The notes: generated by a model from the letters alone, not told the origin. DNA of 64,000 nt from Cichorium intybus (GCA_023525715.1 CM042010.1:80415894-80479893); one strand, 5' to 3'; positions 1-12,487 are shown, counted from the first letter of the stretch. Numbers and translations are program-made.

Positions 1-1694
1 GATTTTCTTATGATTTTATGTGATAAAATGGTGCATAAACAAGCCAAGGACCATGTGTTGCATGCTTTGTGTTTAAATTCAATTTGGTTGTAATATATTC
101 TTTTATTCAAATGGTTTGGAATAATAATTAGTTATTTCCTTCTTTTATTCATTTTGTAATTATTAGAATAGTTGTATTTTATATTTTTCACAAAATGCAA
201 CAAGAGAAGGAAGTAAAAGACCAAGAAAAGATTGCACCCAACAGCAACACTTTCTGCATAGCTGCTGTCCAGATTTCGAATCTGTTAAGGAAGGGTTTAA
301 AAAATTCATATCTTGGTCATTTGGTGATATACTTGTTGGTAACTTTAATATCTAGCATATACATTAAGTTTTAACAAGTATTAGCATCAATTTGGCCAAG
401 AATGAAGTGAAGAAAGCAACAAAATCACACAAAAATACCTCCTGCTTGGCTGTTTCTGTCGCAAGTATTAGGGAGGGCAAAGAAAAATCTCAAGCTCTTC
501 CATGGTGTTAAGAAATGGTGGTTCAAGTGTCATTTGATGTTATAAGAAGCTTGGCAAAATTGTAGCCAAATCGAAGATCATTTGGTTGAGTTTTTTTCAC
601 CTTTTTGTCCCTAGGTTTGGACTTGATATTTCATGTATAGCTCACATGAAATATCAAACTAGTTGGCTTGTATTTATGCACCCATGCATGCATGTGATGA
701 TTGAATGTTTTATTATGTTATGTTGTGAATGAAAATAAGATTTTGCATGCTAGACAACCTAGATAATTAAACATAATCATCAAGGAGTTTGTAATTTTTT
801 CAAATTGACATATAAAACATAAGATGTAGTATAATTGGTTTTATTAAAAATGGGTTTTGTTATAAAACCTATAAAGTCAAGTTTTGAAAATGAATGAAAC
901 AAGAAATAAAATGGAGATTTTATGAATTCTTACAAACTCCAACCCTAAATAGTAATGGTAATTATTTAGGATTAAAATTGGTTCTTATGTATGTGATCAA
1001 ACTCAAACTTAATATTGGATATTAATTGTAATCTTGACCACAAACAAAGAACTAATAAAATGGAGATTTTATGATTAAAGGAACCAATTGATAAAATAAG
1101 ATTTTAATGGTACCATGTTCATTTGATGCATGCAATGTACATGATACTATATGTTTTCCAAAAATTAGAATTGTAAAACATACAAATCCCTTTTGAAATA
1201 CAAATCAATGCCGTCCCTCTTAAAACACTCATGTATCGCTTGTATATCCTTGTGGGATAAAGGTTACCTAACCACTTGGAGTTTTCTTTTGATACAAGAG
1301 GTAGCTTTGCAATATTAATGGGATAAAGGACACCTAACCATTAATAGTTGGCAAAACTACACGTCCATTAATTGGGATGATTTGTTTGGAAATCTTTTGT
1401 GATAAAGGTCACCTAAGCATTAGAAATCCAAGGCATAGATGGGATCAAACATGCCAAACTTATAAATGTTATAATGGGATCCCACCTTGTTGATTGATTA
1501 AAGATATAATTGGTAAACCGTTACCTACCTTGTTGATTCGAATAAACGGGATAAAGGATACCTAACCACTTATTCATATTGCAACTTGGATTCTAGACCT
1601 TAATCAATTAAAGTTTATGAAACAATAAAGGGTATTAATTATTAAGGACTTAATATCATAATTTACTAAATTGAACCTTGTTAAAATTTTGTAG
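1..1694 (+). other. Untranslated leader of copia A
   Basis: About 1.7 kb with no long ORF. It is colinear with the leader of copia D (30022-31920, reversed). Two things stand out. A piece at about 370-564 can be read as a short peptide-like frame that is also present in D. Four copies of a motif with core GGATAAAGG..ACCTAA lie at 1253-1276, 1320-1343, 1399-1422 and 1548-1571, with a weaker copy near 1512. The gag ATG follows at 1695. Confidence 0.75.
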
Positions 1695-4600
1695 ATGGCA
1701 CCAAACACAACAAACCCGGCTCCTAACAAAACTTCACTACGGTCTCTCCTTGAGGGAGAAAAACTCAACCACACCAACTTCTTGGATTGGTACCGTAGTG
1801 TGAGAATAGTTCTCAAACAGGAAAAGAAAGAATATGTTCTCAATAAACCTCTTCCTGAAGAGCCCCCTGGCATTCCTAAGCCCGCACACGATGCATGGCT
1901 TAAAAAGATGGATGACTCCATTGATGCATCATGTCTAATGTTGGCAACCCTGATTCCTGACCTTCAGAAGGACTTAGAGAATCATTCAGCCTATGACATG
2001 CTCAATCAATTGAAGGAAATGTTCCAACAACTTGCAAGAACGGAAAGGTTCGAAACTGTTCGGGCTTTCCATGCTTGCAAGATGGAGGATGGACAGACGG
2101 TAAGCTCTTATGTGCTCAAAATGAAGAGTCACATTGATCATTTGACACATCTTGGAGTTGTAATGCGCGAAGAGCTAGCAACGGATATGATCCTTAACTC
2201 CTTGACAAAGTCTTTTGATCCCTTTGTCATGAATTATAACATGAATGGTTTGAACAAGACTATCCCGGAATTGCATAGGATGCTAATTACTGCGGAGAAG
2301 AATCTGCCCAAGAAAACCACTCAAGTTCTCATGATCAAGGAAGGTGGTACAAAGAGGACTAGACCCGAACACCCCGCAAACTCCAAGGGCAAGGGGAAGG
2401 CAAAGGTTGTCAAAGGAAAGGGCAAGAAAGTTGTCCAAACATCCCGTCCGCCCAAGAAGAAGGCAAAAGTTGCCAAAGAAGACGCGTGCTTCGAATGTGG
2501 CAAAGTTGGGCATTGGAAGAGGAATTGCCCTACCTATCTTGCGGAGTTGAAGAAGAAGAAGGCCGGTCAGGGCACTTCAGGTATCTACATGATAGACCTA
2601 GAACTTTATAATTTATCTCCTAACACATGGGTATTTGATACTGGTTGTGGAACTCACATTTGTAATATGTTGCAGGGGTTCAAAAGGAGTAGGCGACTGA
2701 AGGCAAACGAGCTAGTACTCCGGGTTGGAAACAGTGCAAGGGTTGTGGTGGATTCAATTGGAAGTTTTGATTTATTACTACCTAGTGGCTTGTATTTGAC
2801 ATTGTTGAATGTTTATTATGTTCCTAGATTGACTAGGAATATTATTTCGGTTGCTAAGTTGAGACAATGTGGTTTTAATCTTTCCTTTATGAATGATGAC
2901 ATTTGTGTTTACAAAAATAATGTATTCTATTTTGAGGCTAGGCCTTTAAATGGAATTTATGAAGTAAACCTTGATGAAAAGACTAACCATGGCTCTTTAT
3001 ACCACACTTTCACCAAGAGACCCAAATGTGATTTGAGTCAAATTTATCTATGGCATTGTCGCCTTGGGCATATAAACAAGAATCGCATATCCCAACTTCA
3101 AAAGAGTGGACTTTTGAAGGCAAATGAGAATGACTCATTTGATATATGTGAATCTTGTTTACATGGCAAGATGACTAAAGCTCCTTTCTCAGGAACCAAT
3201 GAGAGGGCAAAGGACTTGTTAGGAATCATACATACGGATGTATGTGGTCCTTTCAAGCCAATGACTAGATATGGTGAAAGATATTTCGTCACCTTCACTG
3301 ATGACTTTAGTCGTTTTGGTTATGTTTATTTAATTAAACATAAACATGAGGCGTTTGAAATGTTCAAAACGTTTCAAAGTGAAGTGGAAAATCAACTCAA
3401 CAAAACAATTAAAGTTCTTTGTTCTGATAGAGGAGGTGAGTACTTATGTACAAACTTTATGGATCATCTTAAGACTTGTGGAATTGTTTCACAACTTACT
3501 CCACCTGGAACACCACAACATAATGGTGTATCTGAGAGGCGGAACCGAACACTATTGGATATGGTTCGATCCATGATGAGTAGAAGTACTCTACCTTTAT
3601 CATTTTGGGGTTATGCTTTACAAACAGCTGCTCGTCTCCTAAACATGGCACCTACTAAGAAGGTAGATAAAACGCCTTATGAGATATGGCATGGAAGGGT
3701 TCCATCTTTATCCTATCTCAAGGTATGGGGTTGTGAAGCTTATGTTAGACAAGAAGCTTCAAACAAACTAGAACCCCGTTCAACTAAGTGTATCTTTGTA
3801 GGGTATCCGAAAGATTGTCTTGGATACTACTTCTACAATCCCATAGAGAATAAGATATTTATTTCTCGAAAAGCTGAATTCCTAGAAAACAAGTTTCTGA
3901 CGGAAGAGGCTAGTGGGAGGTTTGTGGAACTTGAGGAACTTCAGGAACCACAACCTGATACACAAGAAATTGGATCTAGCATTCAACAAGAAATTGTTGA
4001 ACCTGAACAAACAGTTGATCAGGAACAAATTGTAACACAAGATGTTCGCAGATCTGGTAGGGTTCGATTTGAACCTGAAAGGTATGGTTACCTAATGATG
4101 GAAGAGGAATGTTATACGATAGATTCTGATGAACCTGTCAACTACCAGAGTGCAGTGTCAGATCCTGAATCTGATAAATGGCTTGAAGCCATGAACACAG
4201 AGATGCAATCCATGCACGATAACCAAGTTTGGGACTTGGTTAATCTTCCCACCAATTGTAAGACTGTTGGAAACAAGTGGGTTTTCAAGAAGAAAACCGA
4301 TGTGGATGGAAATGTTCACACTTTTAAGGCAAGACTTGTCGCTAAAGGATACTCACAAACTCATGGTATTGACTATGATGATACCTTTTCACCAGTGGCA
4401 ATGATCAAGTCGATTAGGATACTTTTTGCCATAGCCGCATACTATGATTATGAGATATGGCAAATGGATGTCAAGACCGCTTTCCTTAATGGACACTTAC
4501 TGGAAGATGTCTATATGGATCAACCTGAAGGTTTTGTCTATCCCAAGCATCCAAGCAAAGTGTGCAAGCTTAAAAGATCTATCTATGGATTGAAGCAAGC

Positions 4601-5414
4601 GTCTCGAACATGGAACATCCGTTTTGATGAAAAGATTACAAATTTTGGGTTCATTAAAAATGAGGATGACTCCTGTGTTTACAAGAAAGCTAGTGGGAGC
4701 ATAGTCATATTCCTAGTATTGTATGTTGATGACATACTTCTATTTGGAAATGACATCCCAACCTTGAAAGGTGTCAAAACATTCCTTGAGAACTGTTTCT
4801 CAATGAAGGACTTAGGAGAAGCTGCTTATGTATTAGGCATAAAGATCTATAGAGATAGATCTAAGAGACTTGTTGGTCTAAGCCAAAGTGTATATATTGA
4901 TAAAATCTTGAAAAGGTTCAAGATGCAAGACTCCAAAAGAGGATTCTTGCCAATACCACATGGCACCATCCTAAGTAAGTCTCAGTGCCCAAGCACTAGG
5001 ACTGAACTTGAAAGGATGAAACATGTCCCATATGCTTCGGCAATTGGGTCTATCATGTATGCCATGTTATGCACTAGGCCCGACGTCTCATGTGCCTTAA
5101 GCATGACTAGTAGGTATCAACAGAACCCAGGTGAAGCCCACTGGACTGCTGTCAAGAACATTCTTAAGTACTTGAGAAGAACTAAAGATATGTTCTTAGT
5201 TTACGGTGATTTGGAAGAAAGCTTGAAAGTAAAGGGTTACACTGACGCAAGCTTCCAAACAGATAGGGACGATTCGAGATCTCAATCTGGGTATGTCTTT
5301 ATTTTAAATGGAGGAGCCGTGTCTTGGAAGAGTTCCAAACAAGAAGTGATTGCACAATCCACTACAGAATCAGAATATGTTGCTGCTTCGGAAGCTGCTC
5401 AAGAAGCTGTCTAG
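1695..5414 (+). CDS. gag-pol: Copia A gag-pol polyprotein, main open part (1239 aa)
   Basis: Ty1-copia polyprotein that would supply capsid, protease, integrase and reverse transcriptase. Visible in order: gag with a UBN2-like region (about 60-200); a CCHC zinc knuckle, CFECGKVGHWKRNC, near residue 265; aspartic protease motif FDTGCGTHIC near 315; the pre-integrase motif LWHCRLGH; the integrase core with SDRGGEY near 577 and NGVSERRNRT near 612; RT with the YVDD box near 1009; and the start of RNase H (YTDASFQTDRDD, then TTESEY). The ATG at 1695 matches the start inferred for copia D. The ORF ends at a TAG where D has Trp (context EAAQEAV then W), so RNase H is cut. One integrase residue differs from D just before the SDRGGEY motif (Cys instead of Arg). 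Confidence 0.93.
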   Translation: MAPNTTNPAPNKTSLRSLLEGEKLNHTNFLDWYRSVRIVLKQEKKEYVLNKPLPEEPPGIPKPAHDAWLKKMDDSIDASCLMLATLIPDLQKDLENHSAYDMLNQLKEMFQQLARTERFETVRAFHACKMEDGQTVSSYVLKMKSHIDHLTHLGVVMREELATDMILNSLTKSFDPFVMNYNMNGLNKTIPELHRMLITAEKNLPKKTTQVLMIKEGGTKRTRPEHPANSKGKGKAKVVKGKGKKVVQTSRPPKKKAKVAKEDACFECGKVGHWKRNCPTYLAELKKKKAGQGTSGIYMIDLELYNLSPNTWVFDTGCGTHICNMLQGFKRSRRLKANELVLRVGNSARVVVDSIGSFDLLLPSGLYLTLLNVYYVPRLTRNIISVAKLRQCGFNLSFMNDDICVYKNNVFYFEARPLNGIYEVNLDEKTNHGSLYHTFTKRPKCDLSQIYLWHCRLGHINKNRISQLQKSGLLKANENDSFDICESCLHGKMTKAPFSGTNERAKDLLGIIHTDVCGPFKPMTRYGERYFVTFTDDFSRFGYVYLIKHKHEAFEMFKTFQSEVENQLNKTIKVLCSDRGGEYLCTNFMDHLKTCGIVSQLTPPGTPQHNGVSERRNRTLLDMVRSMMSRSTLPLSFWGYALQTAARLLNMAPTKKVDKTPYEIWHGRVPSLSYLKVWGCEAYVRQEASNKLEPRSTKCIFVGYPKDCLGYYFYNPIENKIFISRKAEFLENKFLTEEASGRFVELEELQEPQPDTQEIGSSIQQEIVEPEQTVDQEQIVTQDVRRSGRVRFEPERYGYLMMEEECYTIDSDEPVNYQSAVSDPESDKWLEAMNTEMQSMHDNQVWDLVNLPTNCKTVGNKWVFKKKTDVDGNVHTFKARLVAKGYSQTHGIDYDDTFSPVAMIKSIRILFAIAAYYDYEIWQMDVKTAFLNGHLLEDVYMDQPEGFVYPKHPSKVCKLKRSIYGLKQASRTWNIRFDEKITNFGFIKNEDDSCVYKKASGSIVIFLVLYVDDILLFGNDIPTLKGVKTFLENCFSMKDLGEAAYVLGIKIYRDRSKRLVGLSQSVYIDKILKRFKMQDSKRGFLPIPHGTILSKSQCPSTRTELERMKHVPYASAIGSIMYAMLCTRPDVSCALSMTSRYQQNPGEAHWTAVKNILKYLRRTKDMFLVYGDLEESLKVKGYTDASFQTDRDDSRSQSGYVFILNGGAVSWKSSKQEVIAQSTTESEYVAASEAAQEAV

Positions 5415-5715
5415 ATGAGAAAGTTCATTGAAGATCTAGGGGTTGTTCTCTTCCATTCGGGACCCTATAGAAATCTTCTGTGATAATCTAGGTGCTATAG
5501 CTCAAGCAAAGGAACCTAGATCACATCAAAAGACCAAACACATTCACCGAAGGTATAACTACATAAGACATGAAGTTAAGAATGGTGAAATAAGTATTCA
5601 CAAGGTTCATACAGATCAGAATTTGGCAGACCCATTCACGAAGCCTTTACCCCAAGCTAAGCATGAAAGTCACGCTAAGGGTATAGGACTTCATTTTTCT
5701 AATGAATGGATTTGA
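5412..5715 (+). pseudogene. Copia A RNase H C-terminus, cut off by a stop and a frameshift
   Basis: The rest of the polyprotein continues after the TAG at 5412-5414. About 30 bases later, near 5448, one extra base relative to copia D (GTTCTCTTCC against GTTCCTTCC) shifts the frame. From 5443 the open frame reads through IEIFCDNLGAIAQAKEPRSH and KHIHRRYNYIRHEV, the end of a copia RNase H, and ends at 5713-5715. Two independent lesions make this copy unable to produce a complete polyprotein. Confidence 0.88.
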
Positions 5716-6496
5716 TTTGTGTTTAGTGTTTTATGAATATAAAACTATGTAAACAGCAATAATTATGTAATATATGTGACGTGATGTTTCATTCATATTT
5801 ATGTGTTTTAATATTAGCATGTTTAATCCTTGAATAATCTAATTATTCTAAATGTCCATAGTCGATCATAGTTGTGGGAGCAATTATGAAGTAAGACTAA
5901 TATGAATTGGATTGGTTGACTTTTATGGGTAAAAGTAGCAAAAGGTTGCAACCAAATTCATAGGTACTTGTCAGTGAACGAGTATTGGACTAGACCCGTT
6001 TCAAGATCACTTCATGGATCATTATCATAAGTGATTCTTGAACAAAGGTATTATCATTGTATCCCTAGACCTGATATACATATTTGGGACTCAAATGTAG
6101 AGAATGCTATGCTTTGATATGGTTCACCGTTGTTCTTGAAATATAGACAACCATACCGACCATACTCATGTATAGTACTAACTATATGAGGGGCGTATGT
6201 AGTCAAGACGGGATTTGTTCCTCTTATGTGTTGAGAGCTAGACATCTAAGGCGCCTGATTAAAAGTTGAATATAAAATGAGAATGATTAAGATCCATGTC
6301 TCATGTTCAACATGATGTCTGAGACAAAAGGATGATTGATAGATAACCTTATACATCAATTAGAGCCTCGTGCTTATGAAGAATTGGATGTTGTTGAATG
6401 GCATTATGTCATGTGTTATTGGGGGCAGTGAAATGTTGCTAGACGTTCACCACTGTCGGTATCATTCTATGATGCAACCTTGTCCAAGTGGGAGAT
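5716..6496 (+). other. Copia A 3' noncoding region with polypurine tract
   Basis: About 780 bp between the pol stop and the 3' LTR. No supported gene. It resembles 25223-26001 of copia D in reverse. The last bases (6484-6496, AAGTGGGAGAT core) form the polypurine tract that would prime plus-strand synthesis directly before the LTR. Confidence 0.75.
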
Positions 6497-6787
6497 TGTT
6501 AGTTCTATATGCCCAAGGATGATCATAAAATGATATTACTAATAACACATGATCCTATAGGGTCACACCAATAACAAGTTTGACACCAATTATATCATTT
6601 AGATATTGAATTATGATTCATGATCAAATGATAATATACTTACAATTTAATTTGGATGAATTATTATTTAGTGAAATAATAATTGTTTCAAGACTTAATT
6701 CATATGAGATGAGTTAATTAAAGACTTCAATATATTTATATCATTTATTTAGTAAATGATACAAATGAAATATAGTCATGGATTCAC

Positions 6788-6789
<2 letters not shown>

Positions 6790-6855
<66 letters not shown>
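6790..6855. repeat. (TA)n microsatellite 1
   Basis: About 32 uninterrupted TA dinucleotides inside the U3 part of the copia A LTR. The tract length in an assembly of such sequence is unreliable. Confidence 0.95.
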
Positions 6856-6859
<4 letters not shown>

Positions 6860-6891
6860 AACAAGTGGAGTATGTGTTTATATAATTATGG

Positions 6892-6999
<108 letters not shown>

Positions 7000-7589
7000 A
7001 TCTAGTGGGGACAACATCTTTTTCTCTTGTTCCCTCTTGTTGGACATACACCATTCCCCAAGGAAGTGGTGTGGGCATGCTCCATGCTACTTTAACATAT
7101 TCCATTAAAAATCCCATGTTGACTATAGAACTTTGTGTTGGTGGTGACAAAAGTGAAGCCTAATGTCATTTCTTTAACGAGTTAATGAAGTGAACGGTTT
7201 TAAGACTTGAAAAACACTATCACTCTTGCATCATTCTCATAAGAACAAGCTCTCAACTCTCTCTCAAGGTGTTGGCAAAATCCGATTTTGAAAAAGGAGC
7301 TTCAAAGGTTGAATTTGCAAGTTGAAGACTAGCATCTTCTTGGTGTCATTATACTTGTTGGTGGATCAACTATAGAGGGGATCTTCCTTGATTTCTAGCC
7401 ATCAAATTCGTCCACATAAAGACCTTGAACAAAGGTTATGATCTTGAACTTCATCTATGCTTCTTCTTCATCTTATCTTTACATGCATGTAGCATGATCC
7501 TCTTGGAATGAAATTCGTGTTCATGATTTTATGCTTCCGTTGCAACTTCTAGTTTTTGAAACTCATAACATGAACATGGATTTCCAACA

Positions 7590-8396
7590 GAAGAAAGCTA
7601 GATGCTTGGTGAATTGGTGAAAATAAATGAAGAAGGTGCATCTTATTTATAGGGTTGAAAATCACTATTCGTCACTATTCACGTCACTATTCACGAGGTA
7701 AGCGCTTACATAATCATTACGCTATGCTTTCCGATTTTATAATTAGTATTATTTTTGAGACCGGAGAATTGTTGAGCCGAGTGCACTGATTCTAGAAACC
7801 TAAATAGATAATTTTTTCGTGTTGCAGAACATCGGGACATCGCGTTTAAATATTGCGTTCATTTATCCGCAGTATCCGATTTGTTGACTTTTATAAATAT
7901 TTTTACTAAAAATATTTCGAGTATGGAATCCAATAATAGACCATAGTCTGAGTCCAATAATGTTCTCGGAATTTCCATATGAGGTGTGCAAGTTCCTCAA
8001 CGGATCGAAACGATTTATGTAGTTAAATAAAATCAGTGTTACACTGGTTTGTTTTGGCTTGTTTTCTTATAATAGTCGTAACTTTTGCATATGAGCTCCG
8101 TTTTGAATGTTATTTATATTTCCGGAATCAGGGAAACATGTACTCTGAGGTTAGATTGCTTGTTTTGTATCACAAATGGTTAATAATTATTTTCAGTTTT
8201 TCAGACGTATTAACAAGGGTTTCAGTTTGTGCTTGAGATATTCCATTATAGGAAGTAAGATTTTATCTCGTATCTTATTTTAATCGTAATGACACTATAT
8301 TTTCCAAAGTATGCATTGAAGCTCAAAAGGTTTGGTTATAAAGAGGTTTGCGGTGAATTAACTGTTTATAGTTCTAGGTATAAATTTCCAGGATGT
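7590..8396 (-). mobile_element. Truncated LTR of another LTR retrotransposon
   Basis: Non-array sequence between copia A and the minisatellite. On the - strand it begins TGTGACATCC at 8396, a common start of plant gypsy LTRs, and runs toward a TATA-like CTATAAATAAG (7642-7652), followed by a repeated ACGTGAATAGTG-type motif (7663-7695). It stops abruptly at the copia A boundary, which fits insertion of copia A into this LTR. The other part of the LTR and any internal region would lie left of the window. Family assignment is an inference; no coding sequence is visible. Confidence 0.55.
7642..7652 (-). promoter_or_regulatory. TATA box candidate in the truncated LTR
   Basis: CTATAAATAAG on the - strand, about 750 bp from the LTR start, where the core promoter of an LTR is expected. 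Confidence 0.45.
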
Positions 8397-11012
8397 CACA
8401 GTTATGGTCAATTATAAAGGGTTGTGATGGGTTATGGTCAGTTATGAATGGTTGTGATGGGTTATGGACTATTATGAAGGTTTGTATGGCTTATGGACCA
8501 TTATGAAGGGTTGTAATGGTTATGGACCATTATGCACGGTTGCAATGGATTATGGACGATATGAAGGGTTATGATGGGTTATGGACCATTAGAAAGGGTT
8601 GTGATGGGTTATGGACCGTTATGAAGGGTTGTATCGGTTATATACTATTATGAAGGTTGTGATAGGTTATAAACCATTATGAAGGATTATGATGGGTTAT
8701 AGACCATTATGAAGGGTTGTGATAGGTTATGGTGAATTATGAAAGGTTGTTATGGGTTATGGACCATAGAAAGGGTTGTGTTGGGCTATGGACCATTATG
8801 AAAGGTTGTGATGTGTTATCCTCAATTTTGAAGGGTTGTGATGGGTTATGGACCATTATAAAGGGTTGTGATTGGTTATGGACCATTATGAAGGTTGTGA
8901 TGGGTTATGGACCATTATAAATGGTTGTGATGGGTTATGGACCATTATGAAATTGTGATGGGTTATGGACCACTATGAAGGGTTATGATGGGTTATGGAC
9001 AATTATGATGGGTTGTGATAGGTGATGGTCAATTATGAAGAGTTGTGATAGGTAATGGACAATATGAAGGGTTGTGTTGGGTTATGGACCATTATGAAGG
9101 GTTGTGATGGGTTTTGGACCATTATGAAGGTTTGTATAGGTTAAGGACCATTAACAAGGTTTGTTTGGGTTATGGACCATTATGAAGGGTTGTGATAGTT
9201 ATGGACCATTATGCAGGGTTGCGATGTGTTATGGACCATTATGAAGTGTTGTGATGGTTATGGTTAATTATGAAGGGTTGTGATTGGTTGTGGACCATAG
9301 AGAGGGTTATCCTGGGTTATGGACCATACGAAGGGTTGTGATGGGTTATGGTCAATTACGAAGGGTTGTGATGGGTTATGGTCAATTATGAAGGGTTGTG
9401 ATGGGTTATGGTCAGTTATGAATGGTTATGATGGGTTATGGACTATTATGAAGGTTTGTATGGCTTATGGACCATTTTGAAGGGTTGTTATGGTTATGGA
9501 CCATTATGCAGGGTTGCGATGGGTTATAGACGACAGGAAGGGTTATGATGGGTTATCGACCATTAGAAAGGGTTTGTGATAGGTTATGGACCGTTATGAA
9601 GGGTTGTATGGGTTATGTACTATTATGAAAGCCGTGATGGGTTATGAACCATTAGGAAGGATTATGATGGGTTATTGACCATAGGTTATGGTCAATTATG
9701 AAGGGTTGTTATGGGTTATGGACCATAGAAAGGGTTGTGTTGGGCTATTGACCTTTATGAGGGGTTATGATGGGTTATGCTCAATTTTGAAGGGTTGTTA
9801 TGGGTTATGGACCATTATAAATGGTTGTGATGGGTTATGGACCATTATGAAGGTTGTGATGGGTTATGAACCATTATGAAAGTTGTGATGGGTTATGGAT
9901 CACTATGAAAGGTTATGATGGGTTATGGACAATTATGATGGGTTGTGATAGGTGATGGTCAATTATGAAGAGTTGTGATTGGTAATGGACCATTTGAAGT
10001 CTTGTGTTGGGTTATGGACCATTATGAAGGGTTGAGATGGTTATGGACGATTATGAAGGTTTGTATGGGTTATGGACCATTATGAAGGTTTGTATGGGTT
10101 ATGGACCATTATAAAGGGTTGTTATGCTTATGGACCATTATGCAGGGTTGTGATGTGTTATGGACCATTATGAAGTGTTGTGATGCGTTATGGTTAATTA
10201 TGAAGGGTTGTGATGGGTTATGGACCATAGAGAGGGTTATCTTGGGTTATGAAACATAGGAAGGGTTGTGATGGGTTATGGTCAATTATGAAGGGTTGTG
10301 ATGGGTTATGGTCAATTATGAAGGTATGTGATGGGTTATGGTCAATTATGAAGGGTTGTGATGGGTTATGGTCAATTATGAATGGTTGTGATGGATTATG
10401 GACTATTATGAAGGTTTGTATGGCTTACAGACCATTATGAAGGGTTGTTATGCTTATGGACCATTATGTAGGGTTGCGATGGGTTATGGATGATAGGAAG
10501 GGTTATGATGGGTTATGGACCATTAGAAAGGGTTGTGATGGGTTATGGACCGTTATGAAGAGTTGTATGGGTTATGTACTATTATGAAGGTTGTGATGGG
10601 TTATGAACCATTATGAAGGATTATAATGTGTTATTGACCATTATGCAGGGTTGTGATAGGTTATGTTCAATTATGAAGGGTTGTTATGGGTTATGGACCA
10701 TAGAAAGGGTTATGCTGGGCTATAGACCATTATGAGGGGTTGTGATGGGTTATGCTCAATTTGGAAGGGCTGTGATGGGTTATGGACCATTATAAAGGGT
10801 TGTGATGGATTATGGACCATTATGAAGGTTGTGATGGGTTATCGATAAAGGGTTGTGATGGGTTATGGAGAATTATGAAGGTTGTGATGGGTTATCGACC
10901 ACTATGAAGGGTTATGATGGGTTATGGACCATTATGATGGGTTGTGATAAGTGATGGTCAATTATGAAGAGCTGTGAGAGGTAATGGACCATATGAAGGG
11001 TTGTGTTGGGTT
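8397..11012 (+). repeat. 30-bp minisatellite array, block 1
   Basis: Tandem, variant ~30-bp monomers containing GGTTATGGACCATTATGAA or a variant. Distinct monomer types follow one another in a fixed order. The marker CATAGAAAGG recurs near 8764, 9721 and 10697, giving a higher-order period of about 957-976 bp. Short ORFs of about 63 aa (8729, 9688, 10249) are periodic readings of the repeat, not genes. Copia B interrupts the block at 11012. Confidence 0.97.
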
Positions 11013-11603
11013 TGTTGGAATACGATAGCATAAAACAAACGCAGCGGAAACAGAAATCTAAATCGCATTCAACCAGAATCACAGAATCATGCACACTTTT
11101 GTAACTGTAAAATCAAGAGGGTTCAAGACATACCTTTTAAATCTCAGATCTGATTTTGTTAGGACGACGAGAGCCCAAAGTAGAACTCCTCTAATGTAAT
11201 CGCACCCAAGACAACGATCCAGCACCCGTTGATGTAGTATATACCTTTGCTTGAAGTTTTAGCACGTAATACCTAGGGTTTTGAAAGAAATCGGCCGTAT
11301 ACCGAGGGGTGGGAGGAGGGTGACGAAAATTAGGGTTTTGGCAGCCTTTACAACTCAGATCTAGGGTTGTATTTATAGTGCTCCTCATCCTTATCCCCTC
11401 CCTTGTGGATATTTCACTTTAGTCCTTTATCCTTATTAAGTTTCTAATTAATATACCTTTACTTTGGTATATTAATAAACTTAACCCCTCAAGTTTATTT
11501 TCGATCTCTTTTAGCTAAATCGTCTCTTGCGTGTAACCCAAAAGGACCCTACTATTTATAATAATATTACCAACTTGTTATAACGATGGGCATATAACCA
11601 ACA
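11013..11603 (-). repeat. 3' LTR of copia B (591 bp)
   Basis: TG...CA ended copy of 17922-18564 lacking the 52-bp duplication. On the - strand it starts TGTTGGTTATATGCCC. A TATA-like CTATAAATAC lies at 11369-11378. Confidence 0.95.
11369..11378 (-). promoter_or_regulatory. TATA box candidate in copia B 3' LTR
   Basis: CTATAAATAC on the - strand; the same site is at 18278-18287 in the other LTR. Confidence 0.5.
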
Positions 11604-12487
11604 GTCTCCCACTTGCACTTGTTATAACAACTGTATGGTCTAATATTCATTAACCTAGTAAGGTGTAAGTTATCCTAGACAAATGCCGTGTTCATCTAAT
11701 GAAACAGCCCTTAGGCAAGTGATCAAATATTCCTTTGTTCTACAAGATATCCATATGAACGTCTGACATGGAATTCTGTCAGTCTCAAACATTCAAGATT
11801 ATGTTTCCCGATAGAGATTTGTGATGACCACAACAAACTGCACTTATTGATTCTATATCAATTCAGTTCGAGTACGGCCGTACATTTGCTGTCAACACCA
11901 AATCATCGAGGGGCCCACGGATATCGCTTCTCCTGTTAGGGCAGAAGGAACAAATAAACTTTGACTACACGGATCTCGCCCACTCATCATGTCATATCTG
12001 GACATTCTCTGTATGGCTGCCAGTTACGGACAACGTTGGAGAAAACCAAGACATAACAGACTGCTGGACTAAGAATCAATGCATCTCCGCTTGAAGAATA
12101 TAAGATATTACCATCTTAGAATTACTCGTGACACATTCCATGAAGTAATCTCTAAGTACAGGTTACTCCAATACTTAATCCCTATTAAGTACACATGAGA
12201 ATTAGCGCACCTCTATGCTATGTCCATCTCTATGGACAATTTACTAATTCCTCTTGTCAGCCTTGAATCAATACTTACTCCCAAAAGTATGACCGACTGT
12301 GGACGTTTTGAATAATAAAATAATTATTCAGGAAGTCAATAAAACATGCAAAATTGGAACACAATGATAAACTAATGAAATGACTGCCTTCATGCATATA
12401 TTAAGTTCTCCACATAATAATCTTCAAAACAAATAGAGTTTCACATTGCTTGAGTTCCAAACACAAATCAAACTAAATTAAATACAC
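11604..12487 (-). other. Copia B polypurine tract and 3' noncoding region
   Basis: The polypurine tract (AAGTGGGAGAC on the - strand, about 11604-11614) borders the 3' LTR. The remaining ~870 bp to the pol stop holds no supported gene. Its end near 12300-12420 resembles the matching part of copia C (21200-21310), suggesting that B and C are related families. Confidence 0.7.
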
